From Fictibacillus nanhaiensis (GTDB lineage: Bacteria > Bacillota > Bacilli > Bacillales > Fictibacillaceae), in contig JAFHKR010000039.1 of NCBI GenBank assembly GCA_017052515.1, positions 992,001 through 1,056,000 on the forward strand: DNA of 64,000 nt, written 5' to 3'. Numbering within the stretch: position 1 is the stretch's first letter; the number at the start of each line of letters is the position of its first letter. Position numbers and translations under genes: made by a program. Below the pieces are notes generated by a model, which had not been told where the DNA came from, searched no databases, and saw nothing but the letters and a program-made list of their open reading frames with translations. Of this stretch, positions 9,832 to 18,136 are shown one piece after another.

Positions 9832-10046
9832 ATGAAAGAGCGGCTATGATCCTCATTGTAATCAGTGGATGATAGCCGCTTCTTATGTTTGATGTTGTTA
9901 AGTTTTTCCCTTTTCGATTTTGTCGTCTTCGATGTCATCAGATTATAGATCTCTTGATGAGCAAATGCGCTTCGATCATGAATAGGATTTCGTTTACCTT
10001 CACGAACTATTCTTTCTCTCATTTTCTTTGCTTTTGACTTAGCCAT
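9813..10046 (-). CDS. Small basic conserved protein (YqkK-like)
   Basis: A 77-residue, Lys/Arg-rich protein starting MAKSKAKKMRERIVREGKR. The start at 10046 is chosen because AAAGGA lies 9 nt upstream; the longer frame from 10073 has no ribosome binding site at the right distance. Short proteins beginning MAKSKAKKMRE are common in Bacillaceae and of unknown role; similarity to YqkK is from memory. It converges on the displaced pbuX end and overlaps it by 19 bp, so its last residues may have no conserved counterpart. Binding to nucleic acid is only a guess from the charge. Confidence 0.72.
   Translation of the reverse strand: MAKSKAKKMRERIVREGKRNPIHDRSAFAHQEIYNLMTSKTTKSKREKLNNIKHKKRLSSTDYNEDHSRSFIYTACF
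9840..9884. terminator. Probable original terminator of pbuX
   Basis: GCGGCTAT (9840-9847) and ATAGCCGC (9872-9879) form an 8-bp stem followed by TTCTT. It lies 9 bp after the displaced pbuX stop codon and inside the convergent small gene. It would have ended xpt-pbuX before the island came in. Confidence 0.65.
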
Positions 10047-10184
10047 TTTCTTCATTCCTTTCAATTCGTTCAATGGAAGTTAATGGGTAATACATGACTA
10101 CTATACTATATTTATATGATGAAAAGATACATGTTGTTTAACAAAATGCAGAATCTTTAAAAAAACAAGCTAGTATTATCAGAA

Positions 10185-10206
10185 AAGGAAGATTATAATC
10201 TTCCTT
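10185..10206. promoter_or_regulatory. Perfect 22-bp palindrome, candidate operator
   Basis: Eleven bases AAGGAAGATTA are followed by their exact complement TAATCTTCCTT. A related half site CAATCTTCCTA follows near 10251. There is no T run, so an operator is more likely than a terminator. It lies 104 bp before the nucleotidase start in an intergenic region (10047-10309) with no other clear feature. Confidence 0.4.
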
Positions 10207-10309
10207 GGGACCAATATGTTAGGATCTTTGGTTGAATTTAAATACCATTGTCAATCTTCCTATGTCTGACCAATTCGTCTCAAATTTATGAAATAAAGGG
10301 GTTATTGTT

Positions 10310-12307
10310 GTGAATAAAAATGTTAAGAAAGCAGCTTCACTTACTCTAGCTATCAGTCTTTTAAGTTCACCTCTAGCAGGACAAGCCATCGCTAAAACGC
10401 CAGCAAAACACAAAAGTAAAGTTAACCTCAGAATCATGGAAACAACAGACATTCATACAAACCTACTAAACTTTGATTATTACAAAAATGCAACATCTGA
10501 AAACGTTGGTCTAGCAAAGACAGCTACACTTGTTAAAACGGCTCGAGAAGATTTAAAGTACAGTCAAAACAGTGTGCTAGTTGATAATGGAGACCTGATT
10601 CAAGGTACACCACTTGGTACATACAAAGCAAAAATCGCCCCGCTAAAAGATGGTGAAGTTCATCCAGCCATCGCAGCTATGAATCTAATGGATTATGATA
10701 TGGCAACACTAGGAAATCATGAGTTCAACTATGGTCTTGATTTTCTAGCAGAAACGTACGATGATGCTAATTTTCCTTTTGTAAACGCTAACGTATACGT
10801 GGATGATAAGGATAACAACCCTAAAAATGATGTTAACAAATACACACCTTACAAAATTGTGAAAAAATTCGTTAGAGATGAATATGGCAGACCGAAACTT
10901 TTAAAAATCGGTTATATTGGTTTCGTTCCACCACAGATTAACGAATGGGATAAATCACACCTAGATGGGAAAGTAATTACGAAGAATATCATTGAAAGCG
11001 CAGAAAAGTTTATCCCGCAAATGAAGAAAAAAGGTGCAGATATCATCATCGCACAAGCACACTCTGGTTTTAATGGAAGTGAAACGAACACAGAAGATGT
11101 TATCTATGCACTTAGCAAGGTAAAAGGGATCAGTGCCATAACATTCTCACACACACATAAGATATTCCCAGCTGCTGATGAGAAATCATTAGATGCATTG
11201 TTTAAAGACGCGAAAGGTAATGTTCTTCCTGGCGTTGATAATGCAAAAGGTACAATTAATGGTGTACCTGCTGTACAAGCAGGCTATGGTGGAGGATCAC
11301 TCGGTCTGATCGACTTGACCCTTCAACAAGAACGTGGAAGATGGAACGTGATTTCTTCTCAGTCATCAGTTAGAAGTGCTGCTGCGGTCAAGCCAGACGA
11401 AAAAGTGGTTAAGACTGTAAAGAATGTACATGATGCAACAATTAAGTATGTAAACACACCAATCGGTTCAACGACGGATGATATTCATAGCTTCTTTGCA
11501 CTCGTTCAAGATGATCCGTCTGTACAAGTTGTAACGAATGCTCAAAAATGGTACGTAGAAAAATACATTTCATTAAACAAGCCAGAATATAAAGATCTTC
11601 CTATACTCTCTGTAGGAGCTCCATTTAAAGCAGGAAGAAACGGTGTAACTGAATTCACTGAGATTGAAAAAGGACCACTTACAATTCGCAGTGCGGGTGA
11701 CCTCTACCTTTATGACAACACGTTAAAAGCACTAAAAGTAAAAGGTTCTGTTGTTAAAGAATGGTTAGAAATGTCTGCTGGTAAATTTAAAACCATTGAT
11801 CCGAACAAAACAGAAGCACAAGAACTCTTAGATGCAGGTTTCCCTGTTTATAACTTTGACGTAATCGACGGTGTTAATTATCAAGTCGATGTTACGAAAG
11901 CTTCTAAGTACGATAAAAACGGAGCAGTGATCAATGCTGACAGCAATCGAATAGTAAATCTAACGTATGGCGGAAAACCTATTGACCCTAACCAAGATTT
12001 TATCGTAGTAACAAACAACTACAGAGCGGGTGGAGGCGGAAACTTCCCTGGAGTAAAAGGTAGCGAATATGTAGTAGATTCAGCTGATGAAAACCGTCAG
12101 ATCTTGATGGATTATATCACGGAAATGAAGGAGATCACGCCTACAGCTGACAACAACTGGTCCATCGCTCCGATTAGCGGAAATGCTAACGTAACGTTCC
12201 TATCATCACCGAACGGTCAAAAATATACGAGTGCGACAGGTAAGATTCAATACACCAATAAAACAGATGCAAACGGATTTGGAATCTATAGTATCGATCT
12301 AAATTAA
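10310..12307 (+). CDS. Secreted 2',3'-cyclic-nucleotide phosphodiesterase / 5'-nucleotidase family protein
   Basis: A 665-residue precursor with a signal peptide (residues 1 to about 28, LAGQAIA) that would be exported. METTDIHTNLL (Asp47, His49), DNGDLIQGTPL and GNHEFNYG are the metal-binding motifs of the calcineurin-like phosphoesterase domain; AHSGFNG and SHTHK follow. The second half is the 5'-nucleotidase C-terminal domain with the nucleoside-binding region (NNYRAGGGGNFPG). The family (CpdB, YfkN) frees nucleosides and phosphate from extracellular nucleotides. The GTG start at 10310 follows AAAGGGG. It stands alone with a terminator behind it. No wall anchor was seen. Confidence 0.92.
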   Translation: MNKNVKKAASLTLAISLLSSPLAGQAIAKTPAKHKSKVNLRIMETTDIHTNLLNFDYYKNATSENVGLAKTATLVKTAREDLKYSQNSVLVDNGDLIQGTPLGTYKAKIAPLKDGEVHPAIAAMNLMDYDMATLGNHEFNYGLDFLAETYDDANFPFVNANVYVDDKDNNPKNDVNKYTPYKIVKKFVRDEYGRPKLLKIGYIGFVPPQINEWDKSHLDGKVITKNIIESAEKFIPQMKKKGADIIIAQAHSGFNGSETNTEDVIYALSKVKGISAITFSHTHKIFPAADEKSLDALFKDAKGNVLPGVDNAKGTINGVPAVQAGYGGGSLGLIDLTLQQERGRWNVISSQSSVRSAAAVKPDEKVVKTVKNVHDATIKYVNTPIGSTTDDIHSFFALVQDDPSVQVVTNAQKWYVEKYISLNKPEYKDLPILSVGAPFKAGRNGVTEFTEIEKGPLTIRSAGDLYLYDNTLKALKVKGSVVKEWLEMSAGKFKTIDPNKTEAQELLDAGFPVYNFDVIDGVNYQVDVTKASKYDKNGAVINADSNRIVNLTYGGKPIDPNQDFIVVTNNYRAGGGGNFPGVKGSEYVVDSADENRQILMDYITEMKEITPTADNNWSIAPISGNANVTFLSSPNGQKYTSATGKIQYTNKTDANGFGIYSIDLN

Positions 12308-12315
12308 TAAAGATA

Positions 12316-12345
12316 AAAGAGAGCCCTAGTGGTTCTCTTTTTTTA
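12316..12345 (+). terminator. Intrinsic terminator of the nucleotidase gene
   Basis: AGAGAGCC pairs with GGTTCTCT around a short loop, followed by seven or more T residues. Confidence 0.85.
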
Positions 12346-12426
12346 TTTCATAAGAAGGTGTAAATCATCTTTAGTAGAAATATAAAAATGGTAGCTAGTA
12401 GGGAAAAGGTTTGGTATGATAAAAAA

Positions 12427-12440
12427 CGAACAAATGTTCT
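12427..12440. promoter_or_regulatory. LexA/DinR-like box upstream of the VOC gene
   Basis: CGAACAAATGTTCT matches the Bacillus SOS operator CGAACnnnnGTTCG at all but the last base. It lies just downstream of a possible -10 (TATGAT near 12413) and 35 bp before the ATG at 12475, a place where LexA would block transcription. Confidence 0.6.
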
Positions 12441-12474
12441 TGTGTCGAAAAAATGAGACGATGAGGTGCTAAAA

Positions 12475-12900
12475 ATGATTGTAGCAGTGAACCCTTACGT
12501 AGTAACTGATGGTAATGGAAAAGAAGCGGTACAGTTTTATGTTGATGCATTTAATGCTGAGTTAATCTCCCTTCAAACTTTTGGAGAGATGCCAGAGGAT
12601 CCAAACCATCCACTTCCAGAAGAAGCGAAGGATCGTGTGATGAATGCTCAATTCAAAGTGGGGGATACGATTATGATGCTCTCTGATAATTTTCCAGGGA
12701 TGCCTTATACCATTGGAAATCAAGTTACCATTGCCATACAAATCAGCACAGTAGATGCATCAAAACAAGTATTTGAAAAACTGTCTAAAGAGGGAAAAGT
12801 GACAATGCCACTACAAGAAACATTCTGGAGCCCATCGTATGGACAACTAACAGATAAATATGGTGTCGAGTGGCAAGTATCTGCCGTTCAGCAAGACTAA
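12475..12900 (+). CDS. VOC-family (PhnB-like) glyoxalase-fold protein
   Basis: A 141-residue cytoplasmic protein of the vicinal oxygen chelate superfamily, PhnB/YdcJ-like group, with NPYVVTDGNGKEAVQFY at the start and the closing WSPSYGQLTDKYGVEWQVS strand. The start at 12475 is set by GAGGTG 6 bp upstream; the GTG at 12466 overlaps that site. Members are often annotated as 3-demethylubiquinone methyltransferase-like or bleomycin-resistance-like, but the substrate is unknown. A LexA-like box upstream suggests damage-inducible expression, which would be unusual for this family. Confidence 0.85.
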   Translation: MIVAVNPYVVTDGNGKEAVQFYVDAFNAELISLQTFGEMPEDPNHPLPEEAKDRVMNAQFKVGDTIMMLSDNFPGMPYTIGNQVTIAIQISTVDASKQVFEKLSKEGKVTMPLQETFWSPSYGQLTDKYGVEWQVSAVQQD

Positions 12901-12913
12901 TTAACAACAAATT

Positions 12914-12949
12914 AGACTCTTTCTATAACATTTAGAAAGGGTCTTTTTG
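12914..12949 (+). terminator. Intrinsic terminator of the VOC gene
   Basis: AGACTCTTTCTA pairs with TAGAAAGGGTCT with one wobble, followed by TTTTTG. Confidence 0.88.
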
Positions 12950-13019
12950 TTTATTCCTCATTTTTTACGGTTATCTTAATTAGTGTATGCAAAAAACGGG
13001 CAATAAAAAGCAAAAATCA

Positions 13020-13048
13020 TTGACTAGTTCTTATAAAGATATTATAGT
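13020..13048 (+). promoter_or_regulatory. Sigma-A promoter of the aldehyde dehydrogenase gene
   Basis: TTGACT at 13020-13025 and TATAGT at 13043-13048 with a 17-bp spacer lie about 60 bp before the TTG start. Confidence 0.65.
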
Positions 13049-13111
13049 GGTTTCACCCACTCATGTTCATGAGTTTAAACATTTGATTTTATGTGACAGG
13101 AGGCGTAAAGC

Positions 13112-14515
13112 TTGCACCAGCAAAACATGATAAAAGAGAGCACAAGGGAATCGGTTGATAAACTTGTACGAGCTCAGAGAAAATATTTTAGAAGCGGGGT
13201 AACCCGATCATACGATTTCCGAATGAAAGCATTAAACAATCTGCTAAAGCTTATTCGAAACAATGAAGCAAAAATTCTTCATGCTTTAAAGAAAGACTTA
13301 AACAAATCTGAAGCCGAAGCCTATACTACTGAGATCGGCTTTTTATTAGAAGAGATTCGACATACGCAAAAACATCTTAAAAAATGGATGGAACCCAAAA
13401 AAGTAAAAACAGCAAAAACCCATATTGGATCAAAGGGTTATACAATCGCTGAACCTTATGGTGTGACTTTAATCATCGCACCATGGAACTATCCATTTCA
13501 ACTGCAACTTGCTCCATTAATAGGTGCTATCGCTGCGGGGAATACAGCAATATTAAAACCATCTGAATTAACACCACTAACGTCAAAACTGTTAGATGAA
13601 TTAATTAAAGAGTACTATCATCCAGACTTTATCGCAGTGGTAGAAGGCGGGATAGAAACCAATCAAATCTTACTGGATCAACCATTAGATTATATATTCT
13701 TCACAGGGAGCGTTCCTGTAGGAAAGATAGTCATGGAGGCAGCAAGCAAGAGGCTTATTCCTATTACATTAGAACTAGGTGGTAAGAGCCCTTGCATTGT
13801 AGATGAAACAGCAGATCTTAAGCTTGCCGCTAAACGCATAGCTTTCGGAAAGTTCACAAACGCAGGTCAAACGTGTATAGCACCAGATTATATGTATTTA
13901 CACAAAAATATACGTCAACCATTCATTGATACATTTAAAGAGGTAATTAAAGAATTTTACGGAGAGAATCCACTCAGAAATGAAGAATTCGGCAAAATCG
14001 TAAATGATCGTCATTTTAATCGTTTAAAAAGTTACTTATCTGAAGGAGAAATACTATCCGGTGGGAAGTATGATGAATCAAGTGAAAAGATCGAGCCAAC
14101 TTTACTAGCTCCCCACGATACCTCTTCACCAGTTATGAGTGATGAGATCTTTGGACCCATCTTTCCAGTCATGGAATACGAAAACATCAATGAAGTGATC
14201 GATTTTGTTGTGGAACGCCCAAAACCACTTGCACTTTACTTGTTTACCACAAACAAAGAGATTGAAGAAAAAGTGGTTAATAACATATCATTTGGCGGTG
14301 GATCGATTAACGACACATTAATGCATATCGCAACACCTTATCTTCCTTTTGGTGGTGTAGGAGAGAGCGGAATCGGTAGTTATCACGGTGAGTCGAGTTT
14401 CGTTGCGTTTTCTCATAACAAAAGTGTACTCAACCAAACAAACAAATTCGACTTTAGTTTTCGATACCCCAACGCTAAACATGGCTTAAAAATCATTAAA
14501 AAGTTAATGAAGTAA
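13112..14515 (+). CDS. NAD(P)-dependent aldehyde dehydrogenase (YwdH-like)
   Basis: A 467-residue class 3-type aldehyde dehydrogenase that oxidises fatty or aromatic aldehydes to acids. APWNYPFQLQLAP is the cofactor-binding region, LELGGKSP contains the general base Glu221, and NAGQTCIAPDY contains the nucleophile Cys255. The C-terminal SFGGGSINDTLMHIATPYLPFGGVG is typical of the group but with the last residues dimerising. The start is TTG at 13112, 8 bp after AGGAGG; the next ATG at 13127 is too far. A promoter and a terminator make it a single-gene unit. Confidence 0.93.
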   Translation: MHQQNMIKESTRESVDKLVRAQRKYFRSGVTRSYDFRMKALNNLLKLIRNNEAKILHALKKDLNKSEAEAYTTEIGFLLEEIRHTQKHLKKWMEPKKVKTAKTHIGSKGYTIAEPYGVTLIIAPWNYPFQLQLAPLIGAIAAGNTAILKPSELTPLTSKLLDELIKEYYHPDFIAVVEGGIETNQILLDQPLDYIFFTGSVPVGKIVMEAASKRLIPITLELGGKSPCIVDETADLKLAAKRIAFGKFTNAGQTCIAPDYMYLHKNIRQPFIDTFKEVIKEFYGENPLRNEEFGKIVNDRHFNRLKSYLSEGEILSGGKYDESSEKIEPTLLAPHDTSSPVMSDEIFGPIFPVMEYENINEVIDFVVERPKPLALYLFTTNKEIEEKVVNNISFGGGSINDTLMHIATPYLPFGGVGESGIGSYHGESSFVAFSHNKSVLNQTNKFDFSFRYPNAKHGLKIIKKLMK

Positions 14516-14526
14516 AGATTATTTTT

Positions 14527-14559
14527 AGACGCTATCATTTGAGATAGCGTCTTTTTTTG
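14527..14559 (+). terminator. Intrinsic terminator of the aldehyde dehydrogenase gene
   Basis: AGACGCTATC pairs with GATAGCGTCT, followed by TTTTTTT. Confidence 0.92.
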
Positions 14560-14585
14560 TGCAAAAGTGCCAAAAACTCGACTTA

Positions 14586-14600
14586 AGAACAAATGTTCGT
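14586..14600. promoter_or_regulatory. Orphan LexA/DinR-like box with promoter elements
   Basis: AGAACAAATGTTCGT is a near-perfect SOS operator. TCGACT (about 14578) and TATAAA (about 14600) with a 16-bp spacer frame it, and AAAGGAG follows, yet no reading frame starts there. It lies between the aldehyde dehydrogenase terminator and the convergent fasciclin terminator, so any transcript would be very short, or the gene has been lost. Confidence 0.55.
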
Positions 14601-14635
14601 ATAAAGGAGAAAAAAGGGATAATCTCTATAAAAAA

Positions 14636-14671
14636 CAAAAAAGAGTATTTTTCCATAAGGAAAATACTCTG
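14636..14671 (-). terminator. Intrinsic terminator of the fasciclin gene
   Basis: Read on the minus strand, AGAGTATTTTCC and GGAAAAATACTCT form a long stem followed by TTTTTTG. It ends the fasciclin transcript. Confidence 0.88.
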
Positions 14672-14695
14672 ACTTAAAAGGCCTTTCAGGCACAT

Positions 14696-15190
14696 TTATG
14701 GTAATAAAACTGTATCGATTACGTGAATTACACCATTGGATGTCTCGATATCAGGAGTAACCACAGTTGCATTGTTTACTTTTACGGGATTAAGTGAAAT
14801 CGTTACTTCTTTACCAGCTAAAGTTTTTACCTTCATTCCATTTTTGAGATCACTTGACAATACTTTTCCTGGAACGACATGGTAAAGCAGAATGTTTTTT
14901 AAATCTTCTCTGTTTAATAACTCTTCTGCTGTGATATTTAAATCCTTTAGCAGTTCTCCAAACGCTTGATCTGTTGGTGCAAATACAGTATAAGGTCCAG
15001 CACCTTTGAGTGTCTCAACAAGTCCCGCTTTTTGTAGTGCGGCAACAAGTACTTTAAAATCTCCTGCGTCTGTTGCTGTTTGAACAATATCCTTTTTACT
15101 TCCTGAATTCTCAGAAGCGAAAACATTGCTCGAGAGTGGAAGGGTAAGCATGAAAATCAATAAGAACCAACTCATTATTTTCTTTATCAA
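14696..15190 (-). CDS. Secreted fasciclin (FAS1) domain protein
   Basis: A 164-residue precursor: signal peptide at residues 1-25 (hydrophobic core WFLLIFMLTLPLSS, then NVFASE), followed by one complete FAS1 domain. The motifs TVFAPTDQAFGELL (H1 region) and LYHVVPGKV plus NGVIHVIDTVLLP (H2 region) are diagnostic. Single-domain bacterial FAS1 proteins are extracellular and linked to adhesion or surface binding; no partner is known here. There is no lipobox or sorting signal. GGAGGATATT upstream is the ribosome binding site. The gene is transcribed alone. Confidence 0.93.
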   Translation of the reverse strand: MIKKIMSWFLLIFMLTLPLSSNVFASENSGSKKDIVQTATDAGDFKVLVAALQKAGLVETLKGAGPYTVFAPTDQAFGELLKDLNITAEELLNREDLKNILLYHVVPGKVLSSDLKNGMKVKTLAGKEVTISLNPVKVNNATVVTPDIETSNGVIHVIDTVLLP

Positions 15191-15444
15191 ATTAATATCC
15201 TCCTAAATTTTTTAACATGGGTACTCCAAAGAACTTACAATTTTGATTTATTTAAATTGAAAGCACTAAGGGTATTATTTATCTACCAATCGTTTTTATA
15301 CAAGAAGGGTATCTTTTACATATTTCCATAAACGTTGGATGAACAGTTTCCGAGTAGGTTAATATTTGTACCACATAGACACTTAATCGCAGATAAACTA
15401 CATCTAATGAATGAAAGAAGTGAAAGAAGAAGGACAGATCAATT

Positions 15445-15509
<65 letters not shown>

Positions 15510-15737
15510 GCTATGCGAAATGGAACGAAGAACATCTCAAAACCAAAGATTACTTAGGATAGTGAGACAAAAAGGAAAAATATACTGAATTTGGTAATTG
15601 TATTAATCGGTATTCAATTATTAGGTTTGTGCTGAACTTATTTCTTTCTGCAAATTAAAAATCATTTCAATCATAAATCCATTCCTTTTGAACTCGTGTT
15701 CGTGCGTTCAAATTGTCTGTCTTTTTTTAGTCTGAGT

Positions 15738-15783
15738 TCTATAAATAATCTATAAATAATCTATAAATAATCTATAAATAATC
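15738..15783. repeat. Short tandem repeat, 11 bp x 4
   Basis: The unit TCTATAAATAA is repeated four times without change (15738-15781) plus two to three bases of a fifth copy. Perfect short repeats of this kind can vary in number by slippage. It lies about 125 bp upstream of the YeeE/YedE promoter. Confidence 0.9.
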
Positions 15784-15908
15784 TTTCTAAGCTTTCACAT
15801 ATTTTTCTTTCGTTCATTCTTATTAGTAACACCATATAAAATTTGTAAAGTTTTACCTATTGGTTCATAACCTAAAATAAGCAGATATTTACTTCTAGGC
15901 TCCTTCAT

Positions 15909-15936
15909 TTGCACTTTTTACGATTCGTAGTATAAT
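15909..15936 (+). promoter_or_regulatory. Sigma-A promoter of the YeeE/YedE gene
   Basis: TTGCAC at 15909-15914 and TATAAT at 15931-15936 with a 16-bp spacer lie about 46 bp before the ATG at 15983. Confidence 0.65.
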
Positions 15937-15982
15937 GGTTAACATTAATTCCGATAAATTTAATAGGAAAAGGCGGGATAGT

Positions 15983-17242
15983 ATGGCTGAATCTGTTATT
16001 AATACTAAAACAAAAACTGCTTTTAAGGGCCGGCCAACCACGAAAGTTACTGAACTCAGTCCTATGCAAAAACCTTTAGTAACCATTGGTGTACTCACTG
16101 CGATCTTACTCCTTACAGCAATCGTCAATGTTGCTAACTGGACGCAAGGGACACTTTTTATCATTGGTATTTTGCTTGGCTGTGCACTTCTTTATGCGCG
16201 TTTTGGATTTACATCAGCTTTCAGGCGTTTAGTTTCTGTAGGGAATGTGCAAGGTTTGCAAGCTCATATGGTTATGCTTGCTGTAGCGTCCGTATTATTT
16301 GCGATTATTTTTAGCACAGGATTTACTTTTTCTGGTGCTGAACCAACAGGAAACGTTTCACCAGTTGGCATAAGCATACTAGTAGGTGCTTTCTTGTTCG
16401 GTATAGGGATGCAATTCGGTAACGGATGTGCTTCTGGTACTCTATATTCACTTGGTGGCGGATCTTCCTCTATGATTTTGACATTGATTTCATTTATTGC
16501 AGGATCTGTCATAGGCGCTTATCATTTTACGTTTTGGATGGGGCTGCCCTCTCTTCCACCACTTTCATTGAACCAGATTCCTGGGCTTGGTTATTTCGGC
16601 GCTTTAATAGTTCAATTAGCACTATTTGCATTTATCTATTGGATTACGATTCAAATTGCTAAAAAGAAACAACCACCAATGATGAAGCCACTTCCAACGA
16701 CTGTTGGATGGAAAAAAATATTTCGTGGTTCGTGGCCGTTATTTACAGCAGCAATCGTTCTTGCTCTTTTGAATGCTGCAACATTAGCGGTTAAAGGAAG
16801 TCCTTGGGGTATTACATCCGCTTTTGCACTTTGGGGCGGGAAATTTATGATGGCAACAGGTGTTGATGTATCTTCTTGGGGTTATTTTGAAGGCAAGAAC
16901 GGTGCAGCTCTTTCAAAAAGTGTTCTTACCGATGCAACGAGCGTTATGAACTTTGGTATTATGCTCGGTGCATTCATTTCAGCTTCTTTCCAAGGAACGT
17001 TTAAACCTGGAAAGATCAAACCTGGTATTGCTGGAGCATCTATCATCGGTGGATTATTGATGGGCTATGGTGCCCGCTTAGCGTTCGGCTGCAATATCGG
17101 TGCTTACTTTAGTGGAATAGCCTCATTTAGCCTCCATGGCTGGGTATGGGCAGTTATGGCGATGTTAGGTACGTATTTAGCTCTTTTCGTCCGACCACTT
17201 TTCGGTCTTAAAAATCCAAAACCTACAGATTCAATCTGTTAA
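15983..17242 (+). CDS. YeeE/YedE family transporter, probable thiosulfate or sulfur-compound importer
   Basis: A 419-residue polytopic membrane protein of the YeeE/YedE (TsuA) family, built of two related halves. The conserved Cys motifs GNGCASGTLY (first half) and FGCNIGAYFSG (second half) line the sulfur-relay pathway in the thiosulfate transporter TsuA. The start at 15983 is set by AGGCGGG; the frame from 15935 begins inside the promoter. No TusA-like sulfur carrier gene lies next to it. It is about 8 kb from the sulfate assimilation operon, so it may be a second route for reduced sulfur; substrate is inferred from family. Confidence 0.88.
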   Translation: MAESVINTKTKTAFKGRPTTKVTELSPMQKPLVTIGVLTAILLLTAIVNVANWTQGTLFIIGILLGCALLYARFGFTSAFRRLVSVGNVQGLQAHMVMLAVASVLFAIIFSTGFTFSGAEPTGNVSPVGISILVGAFLFGIGMQFGNGCASGTLYSLGGGSSSMILTLISFIAGSVIGAYHFTFWMGLPSLPPLSLNQIPGLGYFGALIVQLALFAFIYWITIQIAKKKQPPMMKPLPTTVGWKKIFRGSWPLFTAAIVLALLNAATLAVKGSPWGITSAFALWGGKFMMATGVDVSSWGYFEGKNGAALSKSVLTDATSVMNFGIMLGAFISASFQGTFKPGKIKPGIAGASIIGGLLMGYGARLAFGCNIGAYFSGIASFSLHGWVWAVMAMLGTYLALFVRPLFGLKNPKPTDSIC

Positions 17243-17244
17243 AG

Positions 17245-17284
17245 AAAAAGCTAATGGACGTCCAATGTCCATTAGCTTTTTTTA
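17245..17284. terminator. Bidirectional intrinsic terminator
   Basis: AAAAAGCTAATGGA and TCCATTAGCTTTTT form a long stem with A and T runs on both sides, between the convergent YeeE/YedE and serine hydrolase genes. Confidence 0.92.
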
Positions 17285-17296
17285 TTCTTGTATCAT

Positions 17297-18103
17297 TTAT
17301 GTAGATACTTTATACAGCAATTCTCCGATCTCACCCATAATACGTCTAGAGTCAGAGCGTGTTTGCACGTTTTTGCTGAGGACAGATAACGCATAGGTAT
17401 GAGAAGGCAAATACAACAATCCTACATTATGTTCGATCCCTGGAACATATCCAGTTTTATGTGCAATCTCCCAATTCGGAATCATTCCGATTACACCTTC
17501 TTTAACCGGTAGTTTACTCGGCAGCAAATCATTCATTTTCTGTTTTTTCATGATAGCAATCATCTTGTTGCAGGCATTTAATGAAATCACTGATCCATAA
17601 GCGATATTCTTTAAAAAATTATTCACTTCACCAGCGGTTATAATATTCATGTTTCCAGGTTCTCTTGTGGCATTAATCTGCAATTTATGATGCAAATGAC
17701 TTTTACTAAATCCCCATTCTTTCATGTACGTATTAATTTGATCTAGCCCTACTAACCCAATTAAAGCATTAGTAGCCGTGTTATCACTCTCAATAATCAT
17801 TAATACGATTAAATCCTGTATGGTCCACTCTATACTTCGTGACAAATGCTGAATCATGCCATCGCCAGGAACGGTGTCTTCTTCTCTTATCATAATTGTA
17901 TCTAATAATGAACACTTCCCCGCTGCTGCATGAGCAAATACAGAAGCCATAATAGGTACCTTTATAATACTGGCTGAATAAAAGAGCTCTTCTGATTGAA
18001 AGTTTATGCTTTCCTTCGTTTCGAAGTGATAAATGGAAACGCCATACGTGGCTTTTCCAGAGGAAATTAAATGTAATATAGCTTGTTCGTTTTGTTTTAG
18101 CAT
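17297..18103 (-). CDS. Class A beta-lactamase-like serine hydrolase without signal peptide
   Basis: A 268-residue protein with the class A beta-lactamase/D,D-peptidase motifs: SxxK as S45-I-I-K48, SDN as S106-D107-N108 and KTG at 216-218. REPGN near residue 147 could hold the omega-loop Glu, but the loop is shorter than in true class A enzymes. There is no signal peptide or lipobox, so it should be cytoplasmic, which argues against a role in beta-lactam resistance. It follows the alcohol dehydrogenase by 33 bp and may share its transcript. Annotators call such proteins serine hydrolase or class A beta-lactamase-related; the substrate is unknown. Confidence 0.88.
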   Translation of the reverse strand: MLKQNEQAILHLISSGKATYGVSIYHFETKESINFQSEELFYSASIIKVPIMASVFAHAAAGKCSLLDTIMIREEDTVPGDGMIQHLSRSIEWTIQDLIVLMIIESDNTATNALIGLVGLDQINTYMKEWGFSKSHLHHKLQINATREPGNMNIITAGEVNNFLKNIAYGSVISLNACNKMIAIMKKQKMNDLLPSKLPVKEGVIGMIPNWEIAHKTGYVPGIEHNVGLLYLPSHTYALSVLSKNVQTRSDSRRIMGEIGELLYKVST

Positions 18104-18136
18104 ACAAGGTACCTTCCTTTAGTTTTCAGAACAGAT

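Noticed and set aside
15738-15783. Short direct repeats considered as a CRISPR array
   Set aside because: The 11-bp units are contiguous with no spacers and no cas genes are present.
17297-18103. Class A beta-lactamase as an antibiotic resistance gene
   Set aside because: No signal peptide, a shortened omega loop and chromosomal housekeeping context make drug resistance unlikely.
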